Below are positions 33,692 to 41,717 of a stretch of 64,000 nt of DNA, piece by piece. Both the position numbers and the translations under genes were made by a program. The notes under the pieces were generated by a model, which had not been told where the DNA came from, did not search any database, and saw only the letters and a list, made by a program, of their open reading frames with translations. The DNA comes from Ilyomonas sp963790435 (lineage in GTDB: Bacteria > Bacteroidota > Bacteroidia > Chitinophagales > Chitinophagaceae), in assembly GCA_963790435.1 (NCBI GenBank), contig CAWBOI010000001.1:248001-312000 (forward strand), written 5' to 3'. Every line of letters begins with the position of its first letter. Within the stretch, counting starts at the first letter, position 1.

Positions 33692-34474
33692 TTATACATC
33701 GTAGCCGTAACTACGGATGCAAGGCTTCCAATATTCCTGCTGGTTTTTTATCCAACCGTGAATGCCGAACGGCAAACCGCTCCAATCGCTGTTTGAAAAA
33801 GGCAAATCTTCTTCATTAAATTTTACAAAATCAGCACCAAATTGTTGGGCAATGGTTTTGGGTGCAATGGTAAATTTTGAAAGCAGTTTTGGATAATGAA
33901 GCGAATGAAACAAATCATCATAAAAGCCCTTCTTGCGCAGCTTTCTTTGCCAGTGATAAAAATCAATATACAGCTTAAAACGCGATGTGATTTTGTAAAA
34001 GCTACTTACTTTTTTTAAAGAAAAACCGCCATTTCCAAAGTAATCGGGATTGGTATAAGTGGTGATGATTTTAAACAAGGTGTCCTTCATGACAAAGTTG
34101 GTATTGTAAATTACGGAACCGATATAATCGTAATTAAGCGAACACCATTTGTTTAATTCATCACGAAAAACAAAAGCATCCAAATGACAGGTAAGCATGT
34201 AATCGTATTGCAAAAAACGCTCGTAAAAATGAGGCTGCGTTTGCAATATGCCGTATCCCTCATAACCTTCCCAATCAAAACATTCAACGGTTGCTTCTTT
34301 GTTGTGTTGTTTGCAAAAATCAATATACCAGTTTGCATTCAGGTGTTTAGGAGCCATAAACACTATCGGATAATTGAACAAAACAGTAAGCGTTTGCGTA
34401 AGCGAAATTTGCTCAAGTTTCGAGGCTTTAGGTGTTTGAAGTGGAATTACAATAATCACTTGGCGGTTTTTCAT
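33692..34474 (-). CDS. DUF5672 family protein
   Basis: A 260-residue protein with the DUF5672 hallmarks: YDYMLTCHLDAFVFRDELNKWC in short blocks, YDYIGSVIY, and NGGFSLKKVS with a Gly-Asn-Gly-Gly-Phe motif. The fold is thought to be glycosyltransferase-like, with the DAF acidic pair acting as a DxD-like site; the reaction is unknown. These genes often stand in polysaccharide clusters, though here it is alone. The ATG at 34474 is preferred over a TTG six codons upstream. Confidence 0.8.
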   Translation of the reverse strand: MKNRQVIIVIPLQTPKASKLEQISLTQTLTVLFNYPIVFMAPKHLNANWYIDFCKQHNKEATVECFDWEGYEGYGILQTQPHFYERFLQYDYMLTCHLDAFVFRDELNKWCSLNYDYIGSVIYNTNFVMKDTLFKIITTYTNPDYFGNGGFSLKKVSSFYKITSRFKLYIDFYHWQRKLRKKGFYDDLFHSLHYPKLLSKFTIAPKTIAQQFGADFVKFNEEDLPFSNSDWSGLPFGIHGWIKNQQEYWKPCIRSYGYDV

Positions 34475-34742
34475 GTATCCGGGTTTAAACAATCATCTGC
34501 ATTGATAAAAAATATACCATCAGTTTGTTTTTGTTGATTTTTTAACCAATCAAATGCAGGTGAGTATCATAATGGTTTGAGTACAAAATTCACTCTCAAA
34601 TAATACGCAATTATGAACTGTAAAGAAACGGTTTTTACTCATTAAATTTTGCAAAAACAATAAAGATCACGAATCTGCATTGCGGTTGCACAGGTTAACT
34701 TTCAATTTCAATTTGAATGATTCATAACGACTGCAATTCCGC

Positions 34743-34750
34743 TATTTTTG
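34743..34750 (+). promoter_or_regulatory. -7 element of the aminotransferase gene
   Basis: TATTTTTG ends ten bases before the ATG at 34761, so the leader would be very short. No TTTG is at the ideal distance; one occurs 27 bases upstream. Confidence 0.45.
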
Positions 34751-34760
34751 CCCCTAATTT

Positions 34761-36020
34761 ATGAGTACATTCAGCACACTTGCCGAGAGCATGAGCGGTT
34801 CAGAAATTGTGAAGCTGGGCAACCAAATCAGCGAACGCATCCGCAACGGAGAAACCATTTACAACTATACCATTGGCGATTTTGATTCGTCTGTTTTTCC
34901 CATTCCACAACGCTTGCAGGAGTTGATTGTTGAAGCATACCAACAAAAGCATACCACTTACCCGCCAGCCGAAGGTTTGTTTTTGTTAAGAAAAGCTGTA
35001 TCTCAATTTGTTGAACAAAGAGAAGACTTGCATTTTGAAATGGATGAAATTCAAATTTCGTGCGGCGGACGACCTTTGATCTACTCGCTTTTTCAAACCT
35101 TAGTTGATGCAAACGACAAAGTAATTTATGCAGTGCCATCGTGGAACAACAATCATTACACTAACCTCAACCGTGGCAGTCATGTGGCAGTAACTACAAC
35201 ACCCGAAAACAATTTTATGCCAACAGCAGATGACATTGCGCCGCACTTGAAAGGAGCTGCGTTGCTGTGTCTTTGCACTCCGCAAAACCCTACCGGCACT
35301 ACGTTAGACAAAGACGAACTGAATAAGATTTGTGGGTTGGTTTTAGCTGAAAACAGGAGCCGTAAAGAAGGCGAAAAAAAGTTGTACGTTATGTTCGATC
35401 AAATGTATTGGACGTTGACTTATGGCGAAACGGAGCATTACAACCCGGTTTCATTGCAACCCGAAATGAAAGCATATACCGTTTTTATTGATGGCATTTC
35501 AAAAGCGTTTGCAGCAACAGGTGTACGGGTTGGCTGGGCTTTGGGACCGAAGAATATCATTACAAAAATGAAAGCGTTTTTAAGCCATATCGGTGCCTGG
35601 GCGCCGATGGCTGAACAATACGCCACGGCTCAATTTCTGGATGATAAAAAAGCGGTTGATGAGTATTTGGTTTCATTCAAAAAAGCCATCGAAATGCGGC
35701 TGCACAAAGTGTATAACGGCTTTCAGCAACTGAAACAAAAAGGGTATGTAGTAGATGCAGTTGCACCACAAGCGGCGATGTATTTAACTGTGTTACTCAA
35801 CTTAAAAAACAAAACAAAATCCAACGGGAAGAAGTTAGAAACACAGGAAGATGTTACCGATTATATATTAAGTGAAGCCAAACTTGCGTTGGTTCCGTTT
35901 TATGCGTTTGGCGCTGAAAGAACTTCGCCCTGGTACCGGTTGAGCGTTGGCACTTGTAAGTATGAAGAGTTGGATGCGATGTTTGAAAAGCTGGAAGGCG
36001 CGTTACATCAATTGCAATAA
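34761..36020 (+). CDS. pyridoxal-phosphate-dependent aminotransferase (class I/II)
   Basis: A 419-residue fold-type I PLP enzyme. Seen: a YPPAEGLFLLRKAV block, the phosphate-site residues ISCGGRPLIYS, CTPQNPTG, a FDQMYW segment with the conserved Asp, and the Schiff-base lysine in DGISKAFAATGVRVGW; a late RLSVG supplies the carboxylate-binding Arg. It would transfer amino groups between an amino acid and a keto acid, like aspartate aminotransferases. The substrate is not clear. The 20-residue insert with KNKTKSNGKKLETQ before the C-terminal domain is unusual but mild. Confidence 0.9.
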   Translation: MSTFSTLAESMSGSEIVKLGNQISERIRNGETIYNYTIGDFDSSVFPIPQRLQELIVEAYQQKHTTYPPAEGLFLLRKAVSQFVEQREDLHFEMDEIQISCGGRPLIYSLFQTLVDANDKVIYAVPSWNNNHYTNLNRGSHVAVTTTPENNFMPTADDIAPHLKGAALLCLCTPQNPTGTTLDKDELNKICGLVLAENRSRKEGEKKLYVMFDQMYWTLTYGETEHYNPVSLQPEMKAYTVFIDGISKAFAATGVRVGWALGPKNIITKMKAFLSHIGAWAPMAEQYATAQFLDDKKAVDEYLVSFKKAIEMRLHKVYNGFQQLKQKGYVVDAVAPQAAMYLTVLLNLKNKTKSNGKKLETQEDVTDYILSEAKLALVPFYAFGAERTSPWYRLSVGTCKYEELDAMFEKLEGALHQLQ

Positions 36021-36084
36021 GCAACTCTTTTGTAAAGAGGCGAAAATGGTTTAATAAAAGTAACGGCAGCAGATAGGAAAGCTC

Positions 36085-36333
36085 TTAATTTTTATTGTTG
36101 ATAAACACAAATGGCGGCAAAGTTTCGCTGCTGATGAATTGCTGAATCAAATGCTGCTTTGTGATGATTTTACATCGGTTCACATCTAAAATTTCATTGG
36201 CTAAGCAAAACACATTCAGTTGCTCTACCTGCACAAGTAAACCATTCAAGAAACGAACCTGTTTTTCAAGCTCATCCTTGTTCAACTTTCTATTGCCTGT
36301 TAATACTAATAAGTCGTGATAAGGAGTCCTCAT
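36085..36333 (-). CDS. hypothetical protein
   Basis: An 82-residue soluble protein starting MRTPYHDLLVLTGNRKL. A helical stretch (KDELEKQVRFLNGLLVQVEQL in part) is followed by two cysteines (C42-like and C54-like positions, in FCLAN and NRCKI) and a C-terminal FVFINNKN. I do not recognise the family. It is convergent with the aminotransferase and lies downstream of the small lipoprotein gene on the same strand. Confidence 0.5.
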   Translation of the reverse strand: MRTPYHDLLVLTGNRKLNKDELEKQVRFLNGLLVQVEQLNVFCLANEILDVNRCKIITKQHLIQQFISSETLPPFVFINNKN

Positions 36334-36376
36334 AACTTACCTGTGTGTTACGTTTATAAAATTCATACGCAAAAGA

Positions 36377-36520
36377 TCAACCAACAATTCCGCGATGTGT
36401 GGGACAGCCGCAGTTTTTACTTTTTTTGCCATTGTAAGTGTAGGTGCGGGCACCGCAGGAGGCGAGCAATGAAGCAATGACAAACAAAAAAGCAAACAAG
36501 CGAAGAACTGTTTTTTCCAT
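36377..36520 (-). CDS. small putative lipoprotein
   Basis: A 47-residue product starting MEKTVLRLFAFLFVIASL. A basic start and hydrophobic segment lead to the lipobox LLASC (lipid-bearing Cys at 22), so the mature peptide is only about 26 residues. It has a TYTYNGKKSKNCGCPTH segment with two more cysteines close together. It would be anchored in a membrane facing the periplasm. No function is known to me; CGCP could form a disulfide or hold a metal. It is too short for most gene finders. Confidence 0.6.
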   Translation of the reverse strand: MEKTVLRLFAFLFVIASLLASCGARTYTYNGKKSKNCGCPTHRGIVG

Positions 36521-36574
36521 AAAAGATAAATGTAAGCGTAAAAAGTATTTCACATCAAAAAAGGATAAATTATT

Positions 36575-37666
36575 TTGAAAAAAAAGTTTTCACCCAATGT
36601 TATTATTGCGCCGCTCGATTGGGGTTTAGGTCATGCCACGCGATGTATTCCGCTTATCAAATCCTTGCTGGATGCGGGTTGCAGCGTTACCATTGCCTGT
36701 AATGAAACCGCGCGAAGTTTGTTTTTGCAGGAATTTTCAAACCTCCGGTTTTTGCCATTACGAGGCTATAATATTCGCTATGCTTCTTCAAAACGCTTCT
36801 TCGCTTTTAAAATTTTACAACAAATTCCCAAAATTTTATTTTCGATATGGTATGAACACCAATGGTTACAAAAAGCAGTAAAACAATTTGATTTTGACTT
36901 TGTAATTTCCGATAACCGATACGGATTTTACTGCAAAAACAAACCTTCTTTTTTCATCACTCATCAGCTCCAGATTCAAACGCCATTTGCGTGGCTGTCT
37001 AAGAGAGTTCAACAAATCAACTATCGTTTTGTCAATTGCTTTCGGGAATGTTGGGTGCCCGATTTTTTTGTAACACCTAATTTGGCTGGCATCTTATCTC
37101 ATCCCAAACAATTGCCTTCTATTCCTGTTCATTATGTGGGTTTGTTATCGCGGTTTTTGCCACAAATTGTGGCAAAAACAAAATACAAATGGCTGTTTAT
37201 GGTTTCCGGACCTGAACCACAGCGAACCCTTTTTGAAACACTTTGTTGTAAAGTAATTGAACAATTAAAGGAAGAAGTTTTGCTCATTCGCGGCTTGCCA
37301 AAAAGTGAGACAACATTAAACGTTCCCAAACATTGTACTGTGTTCAATCATCTGCCTACAACTGGCTTGCAGACAGCGTTTGCGCAAAGCGAATATGTTG
37401 TGAGTCGTGCCGGTTATACAACCGTAATGGAAATTGTTTCGGTGCAAAAAAAATCAATTCTTATTCCAACGCCCGGGCAAACCGAACAGCAATATCTGGC
37501 AAAGCATTTACTACAACAACAATGGTGCTTTACCTGCGAACAAGGAGATAATTTATTTGAGCAAATTAAAAAAGCAGAAACATTTGTTTACCAGCTTCCC
37601 TTATTTTCTACATCAACCTTGCAGCAGGTTGTAGATAAAGCCGTTTCAAAAGTGAAACAGAGTTGA
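36575..37666 (+). CDS. MurG/GT28-like glycosyltransferase
   Basis: A 363-residue GT-B fold protein. N-terminal DWGLGHATRCIPLIKSLLD is the glycine-rich loop shared with MurG and UDP-sugar glycosyltransferases; the C-terminal domain has VSRAGYTTVMEIVS and IPTPGQTEQQYLAKHL, the donor-binding site. It probably adds a hexose or HexNAc to a lipid or surface glycan. The start is TTG, forced by an in-frame TAA three codons upstream. Three copies of the dispersed 11-mer lie within it, one of them in a 27-base palindrome. Confidence 0.82.
   Translation: MKKKFSPNVIIAPLDWGLGHATRCIPLIKSLLDAGCSVTIACNETARSLFLQEFSNLRFLPLRGYNIRYASSKRFFAFKILQQIPKILFSIWYEHQWLQKAVKQFDFDFVISDNRYGFYCKNKPSFFITHQLQIQTPFAWLSKRVQQINYRFVNCFRECWVPDFFVTPNLAGILSHPKQLPSIPVHYVGLLSRFLPQIVAKTKYKWLFMVSGPEPQRTLFETLCCKVIEQLKEEVLLIRGLPKSETTLNVPKHCTVFNHLPTTGLQTAFAQSEYVVSRAGYTTVMEIVSVQKKSILIPTPGQTEQQYLAKHLLQQQWCFTCEQGDNLFEQIKKAETFVYQLPLFSTSTLQQVVDKAVSKVKQS
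37153..37179. repeat. 27-base palindrome inside the glycosyltransferase gene
   Basis: Two 13-base arms, GTTTTTGCCACAA and its complement, flank a single A. The arms hold the core GTTTTTGCC of the dispersed motif in opposite orientation. It is inside coding sequence. Confidence 0.8.
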
Positions 37667-37670
37667 ATAA

Positions 37671-37811
37671 TCGTCGCTGCGGGGCGCAAAACCATCTGTG
37701 TACACAAGGAATGGTGTTTAAAAATAATAATCGTCTCTTCAATCAGCACCATCACAAATCAGAAATTAGAAATTTAATCCATAGACTGCTTCGTAGCCCG
37801 CAGTAACGATG
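37671..37811. repeat. inverted repeat of the GTCNNTGCGRRGCNNNGAAGC family
   Basis: The left arm CGTCGCTGCGGGGCGCAAA (from 37672) and the right arm GACTGCTTCGTAGCCCGCAG (from 37784) are imperfect complements. The same family bounds 62930-63072. It fills most of the 341-base gap between the glycosyltransferase and the citrate synthase start; no gene is seen in the gap. Confidence 0.65.
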
Positions 37812-38007
37812 CCTTTTCTCAATGATTGTGTACATAGATAGTCATTTTCATTTTATCTGTATCAAGCTGCTTCCTCTGCGAGTTATTTATACAAACTCAT
37901 ACACTACCAAATCGTTTTGCTTTCATTCACTTCGCTTTTCTTCTTTACCTTTAGGCTTTCCTTTTATCCACTTTATTCTTCAATTTGCATCTAACAAAAC
38001 ACTTGTC

Positions 38008-39330
38008 ATGGGTATAATAAAAGATCGTTTCAAAGCCAAGTCTGATGCCGACAATGCTGACATAAAATCACTTTTAAAAGAGCACGGAACAAAGAAAATT
38101 GGTGAGGTAATGCTCTCGCAAATTTACCAGGGAATGCGTGGCATTACGGGCCTGGTATCAGAAACCAGCTTGCTGGATGCACAGGAAGGAATCAGGTTTC
38201 GGGGCTATACCATTCCTGAACTGCAGGAAAAACTTCCCAAAGCGCACGACGGTAATGAACCGCTGCCCGAAGGTTTGTTTTACTTAATGCTGGTTGGAGA
38301 TTTGCCTTCGGAAGATGATGTGCACCATGTATCGGCGGTGTTGCAACGGCGCAGCAATGTTCCTACGCACGTGTTTTCTGCTGTGGATGCATTGCCAATT
38401 AGCGCACACCCTATGACGATGTTTGTTACCGGAATCATGGCGCTGCAAACAGAAAGTATGTTTGCAAAACAATATGCCAAAGGCATTAATAAAAAAGATT
38501 ATTGGGAACCCACCGTTGAAGATACTTTAAACTTACTGGCAAGGCTTCCCCGCTTGGCAGCCTACATTTACCGGCGCAAATACAAAGAAGGCAAGCACAT
38601 TGAACCCAATGGTGAACTGGATTGGGCTGGAAATTTAGCGCACATGCTTGGCTATGATGAGCCAAGCTTTATGGAACTGATGCGCTTGTATATGACTATT
38701 CATGCCGACCATGAAGGTGGCAACGTAAGTGCGCACACTACACATTTGGTTGGTTCTGCTTTGAGCGATCCGTATTTAAGTTTTGCTGCTGGAATGAATG
38801 GTTTGGCAGGACCGCTTCACGGACTTGCCAACCAGGAAGTGATTAAATGGATTTTTGAAATGCAGCAAGAGCTAAACACAGAACTGCCTTCCAAAGAACA
38901 GATTGAAGACTATGTAAAGAAAACTTTAGGCGCAGGAAAAGTAGTGCCGGGTTATGGCCATGCAGTATTGCGCAAAACCGACCCGCGCTTTACGGCGCAA
39001 ATGGAATTTGGCAAAAAACACATGCCTGACGATAACCTGGTGCAAACCGTGTGGAATGTTTATGAAGCCGTTCCGCCTATTTTGCAATCTTTAGGCAAAA
39101 TCAAAAATCCATGGCCTAACGTTGATGCGCACAGTGGTGCTTTGCTGGTGCATTATGGCTTGGTTGAGTATGAATTTTATACCGTATTGTTTGGTGTAAG
39201 TAGAGCAATGGGTGTGTTGGCAAGTTTGTGTTGGGACAGAGCTTTGGGCTTCCCGTTAGAACGCCCAAAATCGGTTACGACTGCGGCTGTAAAGCAGTGG
39301 CTTAAAGGGAAAGAAGAAATCTGGGAATGA
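38008..39330 (+). CDS. gltA: citrate synthase, eukaryotic (mitochondrial-like) type
   Basis: A 440-residue citrate synthase that joins oxaloacetate and acetyl-CoA at the head of the TCA cycle. Catalytic blocks are seen: GPLHGLANQEV with the first His, VVPGYGHAVLRKTDPR with the second, and NVDAHSGALL with the Asp. The long N-terminus with MLSQIYQGMRGITGLVSETSLLD and the GIRFRGYTIPE block resemble mitochondrial enzymes more than the E. coli GltA hexamer. The ATG at 38008 is chosen; an upstream in-frame ATG adds a hydrophobic stretch that overlaps the repeat region. Confidence 0.93.
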   Translation: MGIIKDRFKAKSDADNADIKSLLKEHGTKKIGEVMLSQIYQGMRGITGLVSETSLLDAQEGIRFRGYTIPELQEKLPKAHDGNEPLPEGLFYLMLVGDLPSEDDVHHVSAVLQRRSNVPTHVFSAVDALPISAHPMTMFVTGIMALQTESMFAKQYAKGINKKDYWEPTVEDTLNLLARLPRLAAYIYRRKYKEGKHIEPNGELDWAGNLAHMLGYDEPSFMELMRLYMTIHADHEGGNVSAHTTHLVGSALSDPYLSFAAGMNGLAGPLHGLANQEVIKWIFEMQQELNTELPSKEQIEDYVKKTLGAGKVVPGYGHAVLRKTDPRFTAQMEFGKKHMPDDNLVQTVWNVYEAVPPILQSLGKIKNPWPNVDAHSGALLVHYGLVEYEFYTVLFGVSRAMGVLASLCWDRALGFPLERPKSVTTAAVKQWLKGKEEIWE

Positions 39331-39424
39331 GTGCAGTGATTAAAGATTGAATAAGTAAGATTGTATATTAGTTAGAAGCGAGTGGTTAGTCTTAAATATT
39401 AAATTTTACCTATTCAATAAATAA

Positions 39425-40057
39425 ATGAAGCAAAAACAAACCATTACATTTTCATCCATCGCTAACAAGACCTTGCAGTACTTTTTGCAAGGTCTTGTTG
39501 TAATTGCTCCGGTTGCTATTACCGTGTATGTGCTGGTGTGGCTGTTTATGACGGTTGACAATATATTGCCTAACATCGTTCACCAGATTTTTCCTCATAA
39601 CCCCAATATTGAAAAAGGAATTATCACCATCCCTGGTATTAATTTTTTGATTATTGTTCTTTTATTCATTCTCATTGGCTGGTTGTCGTCTCTTTTTTTT
39701 GTCAGTCGCATTGTAAGTTTGTTCGATTATTTGTTTGAACACATTCCCGGCATCAAGTTCATTTACACACCTGTCAAAGACTTTTTTCAGGCATTTACCG
39801 GAAACAAAAAGAAGTTTGACAAACCTGTGTTGGTGAATGTAGATGCTGCAGACGTTTGGCGTGTTGGTTTTATTACTGAAGAAAGCGCTGTCAACTTTAA
39901 TTTACCGCAACATGCGGTGGTGTATGTGCCTCATTCTTATGCTGTGTCGGGCATCACTTATATTGTTCCAAAAGAAAGAATCAAATTGCTTCCCAACATC
40001 GCGTCAGCCAATGCTATGAAGTTTGCCATTTCCGGCGGCATTGCCGAAGTAGATTAA
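39425..40057 (+). CDS. DUF502 family membrane protein
   Basis: A 210-residue inner-membrane protein with two long N-terminal helices (about 19-43 and 66-90). A conserved soluble part follows with IPGIKFIYTPVKDFFQAF and VVYVPHSYAVSGITYIVPKE, both typical of DUF502. Function is unknown. Codons 14-25 are formed by a perfect 14-bp hairpin at 39464-39499. Its stop codon overlaps the convergent fRMsr gene by four bases. Confidence 0.85.
   Translation: MKQKQTITFSSIANKTLQYFLQGLVVIAPVAITVYVLVWLFMTVDNILPNIVHQIFPHNPNIEKGIITIPGINFLIIVLLFILIGWLSSLFFVSRIVSLFDYLFEHIPGIKFIYTPVKDFFQAFTGNKKKFDKPVLVNVDAADVWRVGFITEESAVNFNLPQHAVVYVPHSYAVSGITYIVPKERIKLLPNIASANAMKFAISGGIAEVD
39464..39499 (+). repeat. perfect 14-bp stem-loop at the 5' end of the DUF502 coding region
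   Basis: AACAAGACCTTGCA (39464-39477) and its exact complement (39486-39499) enclose an 8-base loop. It starts 39 bases after the A of the start codon, within reach of an initiating ribosome. No T-tract follows. Confidence 0.85.
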
Positions 40058-40527
40058 AAAGAAATCAGGGTTACTAATTCTTGCAGATATTTTTTATCGG
40101 TTTCGTCGAAACCATTCAGAAATTCACTGTCAACGTCAAGCACAGCCATCACTTCATCATTTATAATAACAGGCACAACAATCTCGGAACGTGATGCACT
40201 GCTGCAAGCAATGTGTCCGGGAAATTGTTCAACATCCGGCACTATCAAAGTTTGTTTTTGCTGCCATGATGCACCACAAACGCCTCTTCCTTTTTTGATG
40301 CGTGTACATGCCACCGGACCTTGAAACGGCCCCACCACCAATTCCTCTTCCTTTACTAAATAAAAACCAACCCACCACCAGTTAAACTGTTCTTTCAACG
40401 CCGCACAAACGTTCGCTAAGTTCGCAATCAAGTCTGGCTCGCCTTCTATCAATGCTATGATTTGCGGCAATAAGGTTTGGTATTGCTCTTCTTTCATGCC
40501 GTTGGCTATCTGTAAGTCTTCTGCCAT
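40054..40527 (-). CDS. msrC: free methionine-(R)-sulfoxide reductase, GAF domain
   Basis: A 157-residue single GAF-domain protein. It has the three cysteines of fRMsr enzymes at C74, C84 and C108, with the same 10- and 24-residue spacings as in E. coli MsrC (YebR). Other family blocks are WWWVGFYLV and the late VLDVDSE. It reduces free methionine-(R)-sulfoxide using thioredoxin, protecting cells from oxidants. It is last in a run of three minus-strand genes, 5 bases after the DxDD protein, so it is likely cotranscribed with it. Confidence 0.9.
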   Translation of the reverse strand: MAEDLQIANGMKEEQYQTLLPQIIALIEGEPDLIANLANVCAALKEQFNWWWVGFYLVKEEELVVGPFQGPVACTRIKKGRGVCGASWQQKQTLIVPDVEQFPGHIACSSASRSEIVVPVIINDEVMAVLDVDSEFLNGFDETDKKYLQELVTLISF

Positions 40528-40532
40528 AAAGT

Positions 40533-41705
40533 TTAATTTCCTGAAAAATGTTTTTCCTTTTCAACCAGGTATTCCAGCCACAAAATTTTGTAATAAGCCG
40601 GACAGTAAAAAAAATAATAAACATAGCTCCAGTGAAGAAAAATCTGTTTCAGCAAAACCGGGTATGAAAAAGCTGCACGCGCCTGGAAAAATACAAACCT
40701 ATTTTGATTGCTCTCTTCAAAATCAGCAATTGAAAACTGGGGAACTTCCGGCGCATCAGTACCCAAACGAAATAAAGAAGTCCGCAACATGAATTGCTCT
40801 ATCACGTTGTTACAGGTTGCGAGTTGTTGTCGGATATCATGTATCAATTGTGGTTTGTAAGGCTCTAATTCTTTGATAGAAAATTGGCCCATCAATCTTG
40901 CAATGTGATACAACAACACTGATGTTTTTACATAATAAGGCGAAACAAAAACCGGCAATTTAATATAATCGCGATTCGCAATCATCTGTCTCAACAATTC
41001 AATGGTAGCGCTGTCCTGCTTTGCAAACGGCAGTTTGTTTTCGAGCATAAAATACATCACATTGCAATGCACGCCAAAGTCGAAATCAACCGGCATTCGC
41101 TGCCCCGTCCACGTTGAATAAGCCGGAATATTTCTGTATTTTTTTAAAGTCGAAATGATTCTTTTATTGGAAAGATTGCTTGTTTCGATTAATCTTTTTT
41201 TCAAAGCCATGTTATCACTATCATTGTTAGATAAACCCATCAAAGCCATTACACTATCATCTGCATCTTCACTTTGACCAAACACAGTTTTTAAGTATTG
41301 AAACACAAACGTATGCGGCATAATTACATCGTTTTGCGCCCAAAAATTATAAAATGGCAAGTTTTTTTTATTGCGATACAAATGATAGGATCCTATTGCT
41401 TTTTGAATAACATTGTTTATTTTTTTCTGATTATGTAAGGTTACATAAGGCAACATGTTTTTTAATGCAAAAACAGAAATGGCAGTGTAAAAAATAGTAT
41501 TGTCGGGTTGATAATTGTGAGGACTTCCACCACATTCTCTGTACGATGGAAACTGACCGGCGTAAAAATCTTTCGTGTTTTTCTGCACTTGCTGAAGCGC
41601 TATTTTATCAATCAATTGCGAGATGAGAAATGTATCGCTTGTTTGTGAAAACGAAGGGATAGAGAATACAAAAAAAGCGGCAAAAACAAACATGAGTTTG
41701 CGCAT
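40533..41705 (-). CDS. secreted alpha-toroid protein with a class II terpene-cyclase-like DxDD motif
   Basis: A 390-residue protein with a signal peptide (MRKLMFVFAAFFVFSIPSFS). Helical repeats follow. Residues 147-150 read D-A-D-D in SEDADDSVMALM, which fits the DxDD[TS]A signature of class II terpene cyclases. A later VDFDFGVHCNVMYFMLENK (206-224, given in part) and SPYYVKTSVLLYHIARL resemble repeat blocks of squalene-cyclase-like alpha-toroids. Chemistry is not shown: class II enzymes act on prenyl diphosphates or triterpenes, yet the leader sends this one to the periplasm. It lies 12 bases after the class I-like gene. Alternatively it is a toroid that has lost catalysis. Confidence 0.6.
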   Translation of the reverse strand: MRKLMFVFAAFFVFSIPSFSQTSDTFLISQLIDKIALQQVQKNTKDFYAGQFPSYRECGGSPHNYQPDNTIFYTAISVFALKNMLPYVTLHNQKKINNVIQKAIGSYHLYRNKKNLPFYNFWAQNDVIMPHTFVFQYLKTVFGQSEDADDSVMALMGLSNNDSDNMALKKRLIETSNLSNKRIISTLKKYRNIPAYSTWTGQRMPVDFDFGVHCNVMYFMLENKLPFAKQDSATIELLRQMIANRDYIKLPVFVSPYYVKTSVLLYHIARLMGQFSIKELEPYKPQLIHDIRQQLATCNNVIEQFMLRTSLFRLGTDAPEVPQFSIADFEESNQNRFVFFQARAAFSYPVLLKQIFLHWSYVYYFFYCPAYYKILWLEYLVEKEKHFSGN

Positions 41706-41717
41706 TAATCCTACTTT

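Noticed and set aside
37822..38007. A 62-residue N-terminal extension of citrate synthase as a targeting peptide
   Set aside because: The extension overlaps the end of a repeat region and is not like any bacterial leader; the ATG at 38008 fits the family.
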